NCBI GenBank assembly: GCA_025924435.1
Contig: JAICIL010000280.1
Coordinates: 1-6,034, forward strand
Source of the DNA: Chloroflexia bacterium
Lineage (GTDB): Bacteria; Chloroflexota; Chloroflexia; Thermomicrobiales; JALYUS01
Reading direction: 5' to 3'
Length of the DNA: 6,034 bases
The notes under the pieces were generated by a model. The model made no database searches, was not told the DNA's origin, and saw nothing but the letters and a program-made list of their open reading frames with translations. A program made the translations under genes and the position numbers. Position 1 is the stretch's first letter. Each line of letters starts with the position of its first letter. Below are positions 1 to 5,681 of the stretch, in pieces.

Positions 1-1
1 A

Positions 2-153
2 AACCTCACCCCCCGACCCCCTCTCCATTATGATGGAGAGGGGGAGCGACCTTCGAGAGAGCCGGATGTTTGGGGAACGCCACAGCACTACGTGCGCATC
101 ACCCTCGCCGCTCGGGTGCCCTTTGGGCAGGTGAGAGGGGCCGGGGTGAGGTT
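2..153. repeat. Short inverted-repeat element, C-rich termini
   Basis: The ends are an 11-bp perfect terminal inverted repeat, AACCTCACCCC at 2-12 and its complement at 143-153. The similarity continues inward imperfectly (C-rich blocks ending in CCTCTCC / CCTCTCACC). Inside are a 12-bp hairpin (17-44) and a small TGCCC-TTT-GGGCA hairpin (117-129). There is no convincing gene in it. It ends 9 bases short of the HEAT gene stop. Similar CCTCACCCC...CCCTCTCC repeats are, from general knowledge, common dispersed repeats in several bacterial phyla. That this is a mobile (MITE-like) unit is an inference; no target duplication is visible because the left flank is cut by the window edge. Confidence 0.6.
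17..44. other. Perfect 12-bp hairpin inside the 2-153 element
   Basis: CCCCCTCTCCAT at 17-28 pairs with ATGGAGAGGGGG at 33-44 around the loop TATG. It lies about 120 bases downstream of the HEAT gene stop on the minus strand, so it could help end that transcript. On the minus strand it is followed only by GGTCGGGGGG, not by a T-run, so it is not a classical intrinsic terminator. Confidence 0.6.
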
Positions 154-162
154 GATTCCCGA

Positions 163-1209
163 TCAGAGCGGGAAAAGGGGCTGGTCGCCGTAGGCGGCTT
201 CGGCGAGGGCGGCGTCAATGGCGTCGGTCCATTCCTCGCTCTCCTCGTCGGCGCGGTGTTCGCGCAGGGCATTCGTCGCGCTGCGGCTGCCGATCTGGCC
301 GAGGGCGATGACGGCGGCGAGGCGCACGGCGCGGTCCTCGTCCGCGAGGCGCCCGATCAGGTCCGGCACCGCCTCGGACTGGCCGAGTTCGCCGAGGGCG
401 CGCGCCGCCTCGAAGCGGACATCGCTCTCCTCCGCCTCGATCTCGTCCCGCAGCGTGCCGGACCAGCGGGGGTTATAACTGCGGCCCATCGCGAAAAGGG
501 CGCTCGCGCGGTCCTCCACGTCGCCCCGGTTGTAGAGTTCGGTGATCAGCGCGGCGACCGGCTCGTCGTTGACCGGGCCGAGCGACTCGATCGCCGGGCG
601 GCGCACCTCGATCGGCTCGCGCATATCTTGGGCCGTCGCCAGGAGGTCGTCGTGCAGCCGGACGGTGAGCGGTTCGGCCAGATTGCCGACGACGGCGCGC
701 ACGGCGAAGAGGCCGAGCGCCTTCGCCGTCGCCCGGCGCACCTCGGCGGAGGGGTCTGTATGCAGTAGGTCGAGCAGCGCGACGAGGAAATCGGGCGATT
801 CATGCTCCCAGAGCGCCTCGATGGCACGCATCCGCACCTCGGCGTCGCTGTCGCGCATCGCGATCCGCAGGACGCGGGCGAAGTCCAACTCGACGGTCAG
901 TTCCGCCAGATCGTCCATCGCCCGCACGAGCCGCCGCCGCCGTTCGACGGGTAGCGTCGGCCAGACCTCCCGCACCGCGCCCGATTCGCCGCGCGTCAGG
1001 CCGGAGAGGAAGCGGAGCGAGCCGAAGCGCAACGCCGGGTCGCGCAGACGCGCGGCGATGTCGCCCCGCGGCTCGTCGGCCGGTTCGCTGGCAACGTCCA
1101 CATCGAGATCGAGCGGTTCGTCTTCGAGTTCGCCGGCCTCCAGTGCTTCCAGTTCTTCGAGGAACGCCACGTCCGCGTCAATCCGCGCGTCCCGCTCTTT
1201 GTCTTCCAT
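163..1209 (-). CDS. HEAT-repeat protein, 348 aa
   Basis: Probable cytoplasmic alpha-solenoid scaffold for protein-protein contacts; partner unknown. Residues 1-50 are strongly acidic and probably disordered. From about residue 50 on it is helical, with clear HEAT/PBS-lyase-type units: DSDAEVRMRAIEALWEH (120-136), PSAEVRRATAKALGLF (153-168), VEDRASALFAMG (231-242), ESDVRFEAARALGELG (261-276) and DRAVRLAAVIALGQIG (292-307). No enzyme motif or signal peptide is seen. The ATG at 1207-1209 is chosen because the frame upstream of it is repeat sequence. An in-frame GTG at 1270-1272 would add 21 residues (beginning GIVPSQSS) encoded by the heptamer repeat and could be an alternative start. It is the last gene of the minus-strand group, 94 bases after the 566-aa gene, and probably co-transcribed with it. 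The HEAT call is firm; the biological role is unknown. Confidence 0.88.
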   Translation of the reverse strand: MEDKERDARIDADVAFLEELEALEAGELEDEPLDLDVDVASEPADEPRGDIAARLRDPALRFGSLRFLSGLTRGESGAVREVWPTLPVERRRRLVRAMDDLAELTVELDFARVLRIAMRDSDAEVRMRAIEALWEHESPDFLVALLDLLHTDPSAEVRRATAKALGLFAVRAVVGNLAEPLTVRLHDDLLATAQDMREPIEVRRPAIESLGPVNDEPVAALITELYNRGDVEDRASALFAMGRSYNPRWSGTLRDEIEAEESDVRFEAARALGELGQSEAVPDLIGRLADEDRAVRLAAVIALGQIGSRSATNALREHRADEESEEWTDAIDAALAEAAYGDQPLFPL

Positions 1210-1210
1210 G

Positions 1211-1227
1211 TCCGAGGTTCCCTCGGA
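1211..1227 (-). promoter_or_regulatory. Hairpin covering the HEAT gene ribosome-binding site
   Basis: On the minus strand TCCGAGG-GAA-CCTCGGA forms a perfect 7-bp stem with a 3-nt loop, ending one base before the ATG. The only Shine-Dalgarno-like run (GAGGG) is in its first arm and loop, so the site would be paired in the mRNA. It also overlaps the last two bases of the large heptamer hairpin (1226-1302), so the two could compete. A regulatory effect is inference. Confidence 0.4.
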
Positions 1228-1302
1228 GGACTGAGGACTGAGGACTGAGGACTGAGAAGGGACGATTCCCACTCAGTCCTCAGTCCTCAGTCCTCAGTCC
1301 TC
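1226..1302. repeat. Perfect 31-bp inverted repeat of tandem 7-mers
   Basis: The left arm 1226-1256 is four exact copies of GAGGACT followed by GAG. The right arm 1272-1302 is its exact complement, CTC followed by four AGTCCTC. The 15-base spacer (1257-1271) itself contains GGGA-CGAT-TCCC. On the minus-strand transcript this would be a long perfect hairpin beginning one base after the TAA of the 566-aa gene and ending 16 bases before the HEAT gene ATG. It could stabilise the upstream 3' end, attenuate the downstream gene, or have no function. Such heptamer tandem repeats recall the short tandemly repeated repetitive (STRR) sequences of cyanobacteria; the paired inverted form is what stands out here. 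Confidence 0.9.
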
Positions 1303-1303
1303 G

Positions 1304-3004
1304 TTATGCCGAAGGCGAGTAGTAATAGAGGCCGTCCTCCTCCTCGAAGCCGTTGGCGCCGGAGGTGAGGATGGCGCGCAGGGCTTCGGCGGAGGTTGGG
1401 CGTTCGATGTTGGCGAGGGCGTAGAGGTCGTCGAACTCCGCGAGGTAGCGCGGCGCGCTCGCCTCCCCGACGTTCTCGCCGCCGCGTTCGAAGGCGGCGG
1501 CGACGATCTTCGCCGGCACGCGGCGATCGCGCGCGTCGAGCGGCTTCATCTGTGCGAGGCGCGGCAGCCGGTGCTCGCTGAGGAGCATCTGATCCCGCGT
1601 CGCGCAGTAGAAGGTGACGGGCTTGAAGGTGAATTTCCCCTTCTTCTCATCCACCTGCAACAGTTTCCGCTCCTGCGCGCTCACCTGCAGGTATTGGATG
1701 CGGTACGTCCCCGCCGTGTCGCCGCGCTCGATGGTGAAGAGCGCGCCGGGGACGAGGTTCTCATGGAAGAAGGTGCTGAAGCCGCTGAGGAAGCCGCCCC
1801 GGTTGCCGGTCGGGAAGCGGATTTCCACGTTGAACGTCAGGTAGTGCTGCGGCGCCTCGAAGGTGACGACGGCGGAGCGCTGCCCGCGCAGGTACGCCTG
1901 CGGGAAGAAGCGCGCCAAGTCGCCATCGAGCGGCAGGACGCCGTACTCGTACTCGTAGTAGGTGAGGATATGCTCGACGTACTCCTCCGCCTCGGAGAAG
2001 TCGGCGTCGGCGGGCGTCGGGTATTCGAGCAGCACGCGGTAATCCTGCCCGAGATCGGCCGCCTTGCGCTTCTCGGAGCCGATGGTCGGCAGCCCCTCGA
2101 CGCTCCACAGGCGGCGCTCGGCGGTGCCGACGAATTCGAAATCCTTCTCCGTCGCGAGGTGCGCGTTCAGCGAGAAGCAGGCCGCCTGGAAATCGGTGTC
2201 CGTGCGCCGCTTGCCGTAGACATCGAGCAGCAGGTCCACATCGGAGAGCGGCTCGCCCCGCTCCTTGATGTAGTCGCCGATCCGGCGCGTGTCGTTGCGG
2301 CCGTACGATTCGAGCATCTCCCGCAGGAAATACTCCGGCCCGAAGGAGACGAAGCGCGGGTCGCTTTCGAGCGCCGTTTCCAGCGCACCGGCGGGCGTGG
2401 AGGCATCGGCGGCGGCCTCGACGACCTCTTCGAGCTCGGCGGCGACTTCCTCCTCGTGTTCGAGGGGCGCGACGGCGCTGTCGAGCGGCACTTCGGCCAC
2501 CACATCCTGATGCGCCGCCGCCAACTCCGCGAAGATGGACGGGGCGGCTTCGTCCTCCTCCTCGTCCTCCGCGTCCGCCGGGATGACGATCTCGTTGTAC
2601 CAATTCGTGTTGATGAGCGGGCGTTCCGGGCGCGCCTTCGGCTCCGGGGGCGGCGTGGCGACCGGCTCCGTCAGCCGGTGCAGGAAGGAGTGCGACATCC
2701 CTTCCGCGCGCGCGGCGGGCGAGACGCCGTCGCGCGTCGTGACGACGGTCAGCCCCTCGCCGTCGTCTTCGAGCGCGAAGACCATCGGATTCGCGCGCAC
2801 CGCCGCCTCGACCGCCTTCGCCGCGTCTTTCTTGACGAGTTTGCGCGCGGTCGCATACTCCGCGAGCGCCGCGACCGGCTGCCGGATCGGCAGACCCGTC
2901 TCGAAAAAGCGGCCCTGCGACCGCATCACCAGCAGGATTTCCCGCGCCAGCCCCCGCTCCGCCGCGCTGCCCGCCAGCGTCGGCGCCTCCGTTACCTGTG
3001 CCAT
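1304..3004 (-). CDS. Unknown 566-aa protein, winged-helix-like segments
   Basis: I do not recognise a named family. Residues ~18-90 look like a winged-helix unit (helical REILLVMRSQGRFF, then FALEDDGEGLTVVTT). Residues ~138-206 form an acidic Asp/Glu/Ala linker. Residues ~207-230 (ALETALESDPRFVSFGPEYF) and ~238-303 (IGDYIKERGEPLSDVDLLL ... FSLNAHLATEKDFEFVG ... RLWSVEG) resemble HARE-HTH or RNA polymerase delta-like winged helices. Residues ~320-490 are richer in beta strands (VTFEAPQHYLTFNVEIRFP, PGALFTIERGD, YRIQYLQV). A short C-terminal unit (537-563) ends in GLYYYSPSA. No signal peptide or membrane segment is seen, so it is probably cytoplasmic. A nucleic-acid-binding role is inference from the winged-helix-like segments. 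The ATG is preceded by a strong GGAGGG five bases upstream. The downstream neighbour is the HEAT protein and the upstream one is the 49-aa gene. Confidence 0.85.
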   Translation of the reverse strand: MAQVTEAPTLAGSAAERGLAREILLVMRSQGRFFETGLPIRQPVAALAEYATARKLVKKDAAKAVEAAVRANPMVFALEDDGEGLTVVTTRDGVSPAARAEGMSHSFLHRLTEPVATPPPEPKARPERPLINTNWYNEIVIPADAEDEEEDEAAPSIFAELAAAHQDVVAEVPLDSAVAPLEHEEEVAAELEEVVEAAADASTPAGALETALESDPRFVSFGPEYFLREMLESYGRNDTRRIGDYIKERGEPLSDVDLLLDVYGKRRTDTDFQAACFSLNAHLATEKDFEFVGTAERRLWSVEGLPTIGSEKRKAADLGQDYRVLLEYPTPADADFSEAEEYVEHILTYYEYEYGVLPLDGDLARFFPQAYLRGQRSAVVTFEAPQHYLTFNVEIRFPTGNRGGFLSGFSTFFHENLVPGALFTIERGDTAGTYRIQYLQVSAQERKLLQVDEKKGKFTFKPVTFYCATRDQMLLSEHRLPRLAQMKPLDARDRRVPAKIVAAAFERGGENVGEASAPRYLAEFDDLYALANIERPTSAEALRAILTSGANGFEEEDGLYYYSPSA

Positions 3005-3008
3005 GTAT

Positions 3009-3014
3009 CCCTCC
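3009..3014 (-). promoter_or_regulatory. Strong Shine-Dalgarno of the 566-aa gene
   Basis: On the minus strand GGAGGG is followed by ATAC and the ATG, a near-ideal spacing. It fixes the start of the 566-aa protein. It lies immediately downstream of the heptamer element, separated from its left arm by only three bases. Confidence 0.75.
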
Positions 3015-3017
3015 GGG

Positions 3018-3133
3018 AGTAGGCAGTGGGCAGTAGGCAGTTGACAGTCGTCAGATATAGTCGGATGTGCTGCATACGCCTCTTTCCGGTCTTTCTGACT
3101 ACTGGCTACTGGCTACTGACTACTGCCCACTGA
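3018..3133. repeat. Inverted heptamer element, CAGTAGG-type
   Basis: The left arm 3018-3053 is a degenerate run of 7-mers: AGTAGGC, AGTGGGC, AGTAGGC, AGTTGAC, AGTCGTC. The right arm 3095-3133 runs in opposite orientation: CTGACTA, CTGGCTA, CTGGCTA, CTGACTA, CTGCCCA, CTGA. The longest perfect pairing is 13 bp (CAGTGGGCAGTAG 3024-3036 with 3120-3132). The ~40-base centre shows nothing coding. The right arm supplies the last residues and stop codon of the 49-aa gene, and the left arm stops just before the Shine-Dalgarno of the 566-aa gene, so the element fills that whole gene gap. Confidence 0.8.
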
Positions 3134-3269
3134 TTTCGAGCAATTCCGCGAGCGTCATCGGGCGGCGGCGTGCCGCGATCTCCTGGGCGATGCGGTTCAG
3201 CGTCTCCGCCGGAACCTGCTGCCCGGCGGGCGCCGCCGCGCCTTTGCCCTTCGCCGTCTTCGTTGCCAT
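3120..3269 (-). CDS. Small protein, 49 aa, function unknown
   Basis: The reading frame starts at the ATG at 3267-3269 with GAAGG about 8 bases upstream. An in-frame TAA lies 9 bases before the ATG, so the frame cannot extend. The protein has a basic, Ala/Gly/Lys-rich N-terminus (MATKTAKGKG...) followed by a probable amphipathic helix (ETLNRIAQEIAARRRPMTLAELLE, residues 22-45). The last codons (Ser-Gly-Gln-stop) lie in the heptamer repeat, so the natural C-terminus may have been replaced or truncated. The helical part could be the first half of a winged-helix domain, but that is speculative. It is the first gene of the minus-strand group, 115 bases before the 566-aa gene. Support is moderate: good start context, sensible composition, no recognised family. 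Confidence 0.55.
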   Translation of the reverse strand: MATKTAKGKGAAAPAGQQVPAETLNRIAQEIAARRRPMTLAELLEISGQ

Positions 3270-3330
3270 CGAGCGTTACCTTCATTTCGTCGCGCATACC
3301 ACGAACGGGGTGCGAATTCCCCGTCCGAGT

Positions 3331-3359
3331 AGTGTACCGCGATCAGTAGCGAGGAACAA
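3331..3359 (-). promoter_or_regulatory. Candidate promoter for the minus-strand group
   Basis: On the minus strand TTGTTC (3354-3359) is separated by 17 bases from TACACT (3331-3336), about 60 bases upstream of the 49-aa gene. The -10 matches consensus at 4 of 6 positions and the -35 at 3 of 6. A 6-bp inverted repeat ACGGGG / CCCCGT (3305-3310, 3319-3324) lies just downstream, where an operator could be. Confidence 0.3.
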
Positions 3360-3370
3360 GGTGGAAGGTC

Positions 3371-3420
3371 GGAGTTCGGAGTTCGATGTTCGGAGTTCCC
3401 TACATCGAACATCGAACTCC
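3371..3420. repeat. Inverted heptamer element, GGAGTTC-type
   Basis: 7-mers GGAGTTC, GGAGTTC, GATGTTC, GGAGTTC (3371-3398) are followed by the opposite orientation CGAACAT, CGAACTC (3406-3419). The best pairing is a perfect 15 bp, GGAGTTCGATGTTCG at 3378-3392 with its complement at 3406-3420, around a 13-base loop. It sits between the two divergent gene groups, 11 bases beyond the -35 candidate of the minus-strand group. Confidence 0.85.
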
Positions 3421-3439
3421 AACCCCCTTCATTGCTGAA

Positions 3440-3466
3440 TTGACAGCCGGGTGCCGCGAATAAACA
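3440..3466 (+). promoter_or_regulatory. Weak promoter candidate for the plus-strand group
   Basis: An exact TTGACA (3440-3445) lies 15 bases before TAAACA (3461-3466). The spacing is short and the -10 is poor. The rest of 3467-3590 shows no gene and no better promoter, apart from the ribosome-binding site (GGGAGGG) before the flavoprotein start. Confidence 0.2.
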
Positions 3467-3590
3467 GATCGGCGCAACAAATCGGATGTATCGTACGTTC
3501 TACGGAATGTAAGCGTCGCGCATTGGGCGGCGGCATCGGTTATGCGGCATGATAGCGGTCGGAGGCGTGATACGCGGGAGGGTGCGGAGC

Positions 3591-4868
3591 ATGGCGGGGA
3601 CGAGTCCGGTCGTCATCATCGGCGCGGGGCCATATGGGTTGGCGGCGGCGGCGCACCTGCGGGCGGCGGGTGTCGAGACGCGCGTGTTCGGCGAGGCGAT
3701 GGCCTTCTGGGAACGGCAGATGCCCGCCGGGATGCTCCTGCGCTCCTATTGGGACGCCTCGCACATCGCCGATCCCGACCGCGACCTGACACTGGACGCC
3801 TATGACGCCGCCTCCCCTGTGCCGGTGCCGCGACCGGTGCCGCTGGACCGCTTCGTCGCCTATGGCCGGTGGTTCAGCCAGCAAATCGTGCCCGATCTGG
3901 ACACGCGGCGGATCGCGCGCATCGAGCCGGAGGCGCGCGGCTTCCGGCTGACGATGGAGGATGGCGAGTCCATCCACGCCGGGCGCGTCGTCGTCGCGAC
4001 GGGGATCGCGGCGTTCACCCGGCGGCCGGAGCCGTTCGCCGGGATCGCACCGGCCCTGGCGTCGCACACCGCCGACTGCGCCGATTTCTCACGGTTTGCC
4101 GGGCGGCACGTCGCCGTGATCGGCGGCGGGCAGAGCGCGCTCGAATCCGCCGCGCTCCTGCGCGAGGCCGGGGCGCATGTCGAGGTGATCGCGCGGGCGG
4201 CGGCCATCCACTGGCTCCGCTACGGCTCCGGCTCGAAACTGCACGCGGCGCTGCACAGCGACAAGAACCCCCTGCGGTCGCTCCTCTATCCCGCGTCGGA
4301 CATCGGGCCGCCGGGTCTCAATTACCTCGTGGATAAGCCCGCGCTCTTCACGAAGATCCCGACGCGCGCCCTGCGGGGCCGTGCCGCCCGCCGCGCCATC
4401 CGCCCGGCCGGGTCGGGCTGGCTGCGCCCCCGCCTGCGCGACGTGCCGATCGCGACGGGGCTGTCCGTCGTCGCCGCGAAGCCATCCGGCGACCGACTGC
4501 GGCTCGCGCTCAGCGACGGCACGATCCGCGCGGTGGACCACGCACTCCTCGCGACCGGCTACGCGGTGGACGTGGCGCGCTACCCCTTCCTGACGCCGGA
4601 ACTGCTGCGCGGGCTGGACCGGATCGCGGGCTACCCGCGGCTGAACGCCGGGTTCGAGTCCTCCGTGCCGGGGCTGCACTTCCTCGGCGCACCGGCGGCG
4701 GAGAGTTTCGGCCCGCTGATGCGTTTCGTCGCGGGCACCGGCTACGCCGCGCGGGGCCTCGCGCACGGCGTGAAGTTCGGGATTCGGAGTTCGAGGCTCG
4801 AAGCGGAACGTTCGGAGGGCACGGATTCCGTTCTTCGAACCCCGAATCCCGAACCCCGAACCCGATGA
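3591..4868 (+). CDS. FAD/NAD(P)-binding oxidoreductase, 425 aa
   Basis: Probable cytoplasmic flavin-dependent monooxygenase-type enzyme. It has an N-terminal FAD-binding fold with GAGPYG (11-16), a second dinucleotide-binding motif GGGQSA (178-183, probably NAD(P)H), and ATG motifs at VVVATG (133-138) and LLATGY (319-324). The C-terminal SFGPLMRFVAGTGYAARG (372-389) also fits this flavoprotein group. Members of this broad family hydroxylate varied substrates (some are annotated as urate or N-hydroxylases), so the substrate is unknown. The ATG at 3591 is preferred over 3549 because GGGAGGG and GGAG precede it and the fold begins a few residues later. Residues ~395-425, ending TPNPEPRTR, are encoded by an inverted heptamer element and are unlikely to belong to the fold. 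The stop overlaps the next gene start (ATGA). Confidence 0.9.
   Translation: MAGTSPVVIIGAGPYGLAAAAHLRAAGVETRVFGEAMAFWERQMPAGMLLRSYWDASHIADPDRDLTLDAYDAASPVPVPRPVPLDRFVAYGRWFSQQIVPDLDTRRIARIEPEARGFRLTMEDGESIHAGRVVVATGIAAFTRRPEPFAGIAPALASHTADCADFSRFAGRHVAVIGGGQSALESAALLREAGAHVEVIARAAAIHWLRYGSGSKLHAALHSDKNPLRSLLYPASDIGPPGLNYLVDKPALFTKIPTRALRGRAARRAIRPAGSGWLRPRLRDVPIATGLSVVAAKPSGDRLRLALSDGTIRAVDHALLATGYAVDVARYPFLTPELLRGLDRIAGYPRLNAGFESSVPGLHFLGAPAAESFGPLMRFVAGTGYAARGLAHGVKFGIRSSRLEAERSEGTDSVLRTPNPEPRTR
4775..4862. repeat. Inverted heptamer element inside the flavoprotein 3' end
   Basis: The left arm 4775-4794 (based on TTCGGGA / TTCGGAG) pairs with 4835-4854 at 19 of 20 positions. The right arm continues as CCCCGAA, TCCCGAA, CCCCGAA up to the sugar transferase ATG. 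The whole element stays open in the flavoprotein frame, giving the FGIRSSRLEAERSEG and RTPNPEPRTR stretches. It lies between the last family-like residues of the flavoprotein and the next start codon. Confidence 0.85.
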
Positions 4869-5503
4869 CGACCGTCGTGGTGGGCTACCGGGGCAAGCGC
4901 GCGCTCGATCTCGCGATCGCCGTGCCCGCGCTGATCGCGCTGTCGCCGGTGATGGCGGTCGTCGCGCTGCTCGTCGCGCGGCGGATGGGCCGCCCGGTGT
5001 TCTTCACGCAGGTGCGGCCCGGACTGGGCGAGCGGCCCTTCGCCGTCTACAAGTTCCGCACGATGAAGGAGGCCTGCGACGGGGCGGGCCGGCCCCTCCC
5101 GGATCGGGACCGGCTGACCCCGCTGGGTCGCTTCCTGCGCGCCAGCAGCCTCGACGAGTTGCCGGGGCTGTTCAACGTCATCAAAGGGGAGATGAGCCTC
5201 GTCGGCCCGCGCCCGCTGGCGACGAAATATCTGCCATACTACACCGAGCAAGAGCGGACGCGCTGCGCCGTGCGGCCCGGCATCACCGGCTGGGCGCAGG
5301 TCAACGGGCGCAACGACCTGCCGTGGGATCGGCGGCTGGCCTGCGACGCCTGGTACGTCGCGCACTGCTCGCTCGCCCTGGACCTGAAAATCCTCGCGAT
5401 GACGGTCTGGCAGGTGCCGCGCCGCGCGAATGTCCAGGTGGATACGGCGATCAACGAGCCTGATCTGACCGTCGAGCGCCGCGACCGCCGCGCGCGCCGG
5501 TAG
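4865..5503 (+). CDS. Bacterial sugar transferase (polyprenyl-P phosphoglycosyl transferase)
   Basis: A monotopic membrane enzyme of the small PglC/WcaJ-core type that transfers a sugar phosphate from a nucleotide sugar to undecaprenyl phosphate, the first step of surface glycan assembly at the cytoplasmic face. Family motifs are complete: KRALDLAIA and the hydrophobic re-entrant segment with a Ser-Pro kink (11-38), PVFFTQVRPG (44-53), YKFRTM (62-67), the catalytic Asp-Glu pair in SSLDELP (D97, E98), NVIKGEMSLVGPRP (104-117) and RPGITGWAQVNGRN (137-150). The length of 212 aa is normal for the short form without extra membrane helices. The specific sugar cannot be told. The ATG overlaps the flavoprotein TGA by four bases; upstream is C-rich repeat sequence with no visible Shine-Dalgarno, so translational coupling is likely. 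The ATP-grasp gene follows after 178 bases. Confidence 0.95.
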   Translation: MTTVVVGYRGKRALDLAIAVPALIALSPVMAVVALLVARRMGRPVFFTQVRPGLGERPFAVYKFRTMKEACDGAGRPLPDRDRLTPLGRFLRASSLDELPGLFNVIKGEMSLVGPRPLATKYLPYYTEQERTRCAVRPGITGWAQVNGRNDLPWDRRLACDAWYVAHCSLALDLKILAMTVWQVPRRANVQVDTAINEPDLTVERRDRRARR

Positions 5504-5528
5504 CATGGAACCAAGATGAAGCCGATTG

Positions 5529-5657
5529 AACCGCAAAGGCGCAAAGAGCGCAAAGAGCGCAAAGAGGGAATACGGGGACAAAAGAAGGACCCGATCTCGT
5601 ACCTCCCTTTGGGTTCTTCGCCTCTTCGCGTTTTTGCGTCTTTGCGATAATCCGGTT
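5529..5657. repeat. Inverted 9-mer element, CGCAAAGAG-type
   Basis: Three exact tandem CGCAAAGAG units (5540-5566) follow a shorter CGCAAAGG unit. In the opposite orientation, 5615-5646 carries degenerate copies (CTTCGCCTCTTCGCG, TTTTTGCG, TCTTTGCG). The ends are AACCG (5529-5533) and CGGTT (5653-5657). From general knowledge, AACCGCAAAG-type repeats are dispersed in many bacterial genomes and often mis-annotated as small proteins rich in LCALCAL or RKDAKT motifs. It fills most of the 178-base gap between the sugar transferase and ATP-grasp genes; the rest of that gap (5504-5528, 5658-5681) holds only the GGGAG ribosome-binding site. Confidence 0.8.
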
Positions 5658-5681
5658 TCGATGTGCTGACGGGAGAAGCGC

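Noticed and set aside
70..1234. Plus-strand open frames opposite the HEAT gene
   Set aside because: Ser/Arg- or Ala/Arg-rich shadows; the minus strand shows clear HEAT repeats.
1226..1302. CRISPR-like look of regularly spaced repeats
   Set aside because: Units are 7 bp and contiguous with no unique spacers, and half are inverted.
1226..1302. Intrinsic terminator for the 566-aa gene
   Set aside because: The stem is long and strong, but no T-run follows it on the minus strand, so classical termination is not supported.
1571..3022. Long plus-strand open frame opposite the 566-aa gene
   Set aside because: Typical antisense shadow in GC-rich DNA; Arg-rich low-complexity protein with no family features, while the minus strand encodes a balanced protein with a strong ribosome site.
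3106..3297. 63-aa minus-strand frame in another phase over the 49-aa gene
   Set aside because: Gly/Arg-rich with a repeat-derived tail and no good ribosome site; the overlapping 49-aa frame has a better start and composition.
3067..3438. 123-aa plus-strand frame
   Set aside because: It begins and ends in heptamer repeats (SDYWLLATDYC and SSEFDVRSS are repeat translations) and its middle lies opposite the better-supported 49-aa gene.
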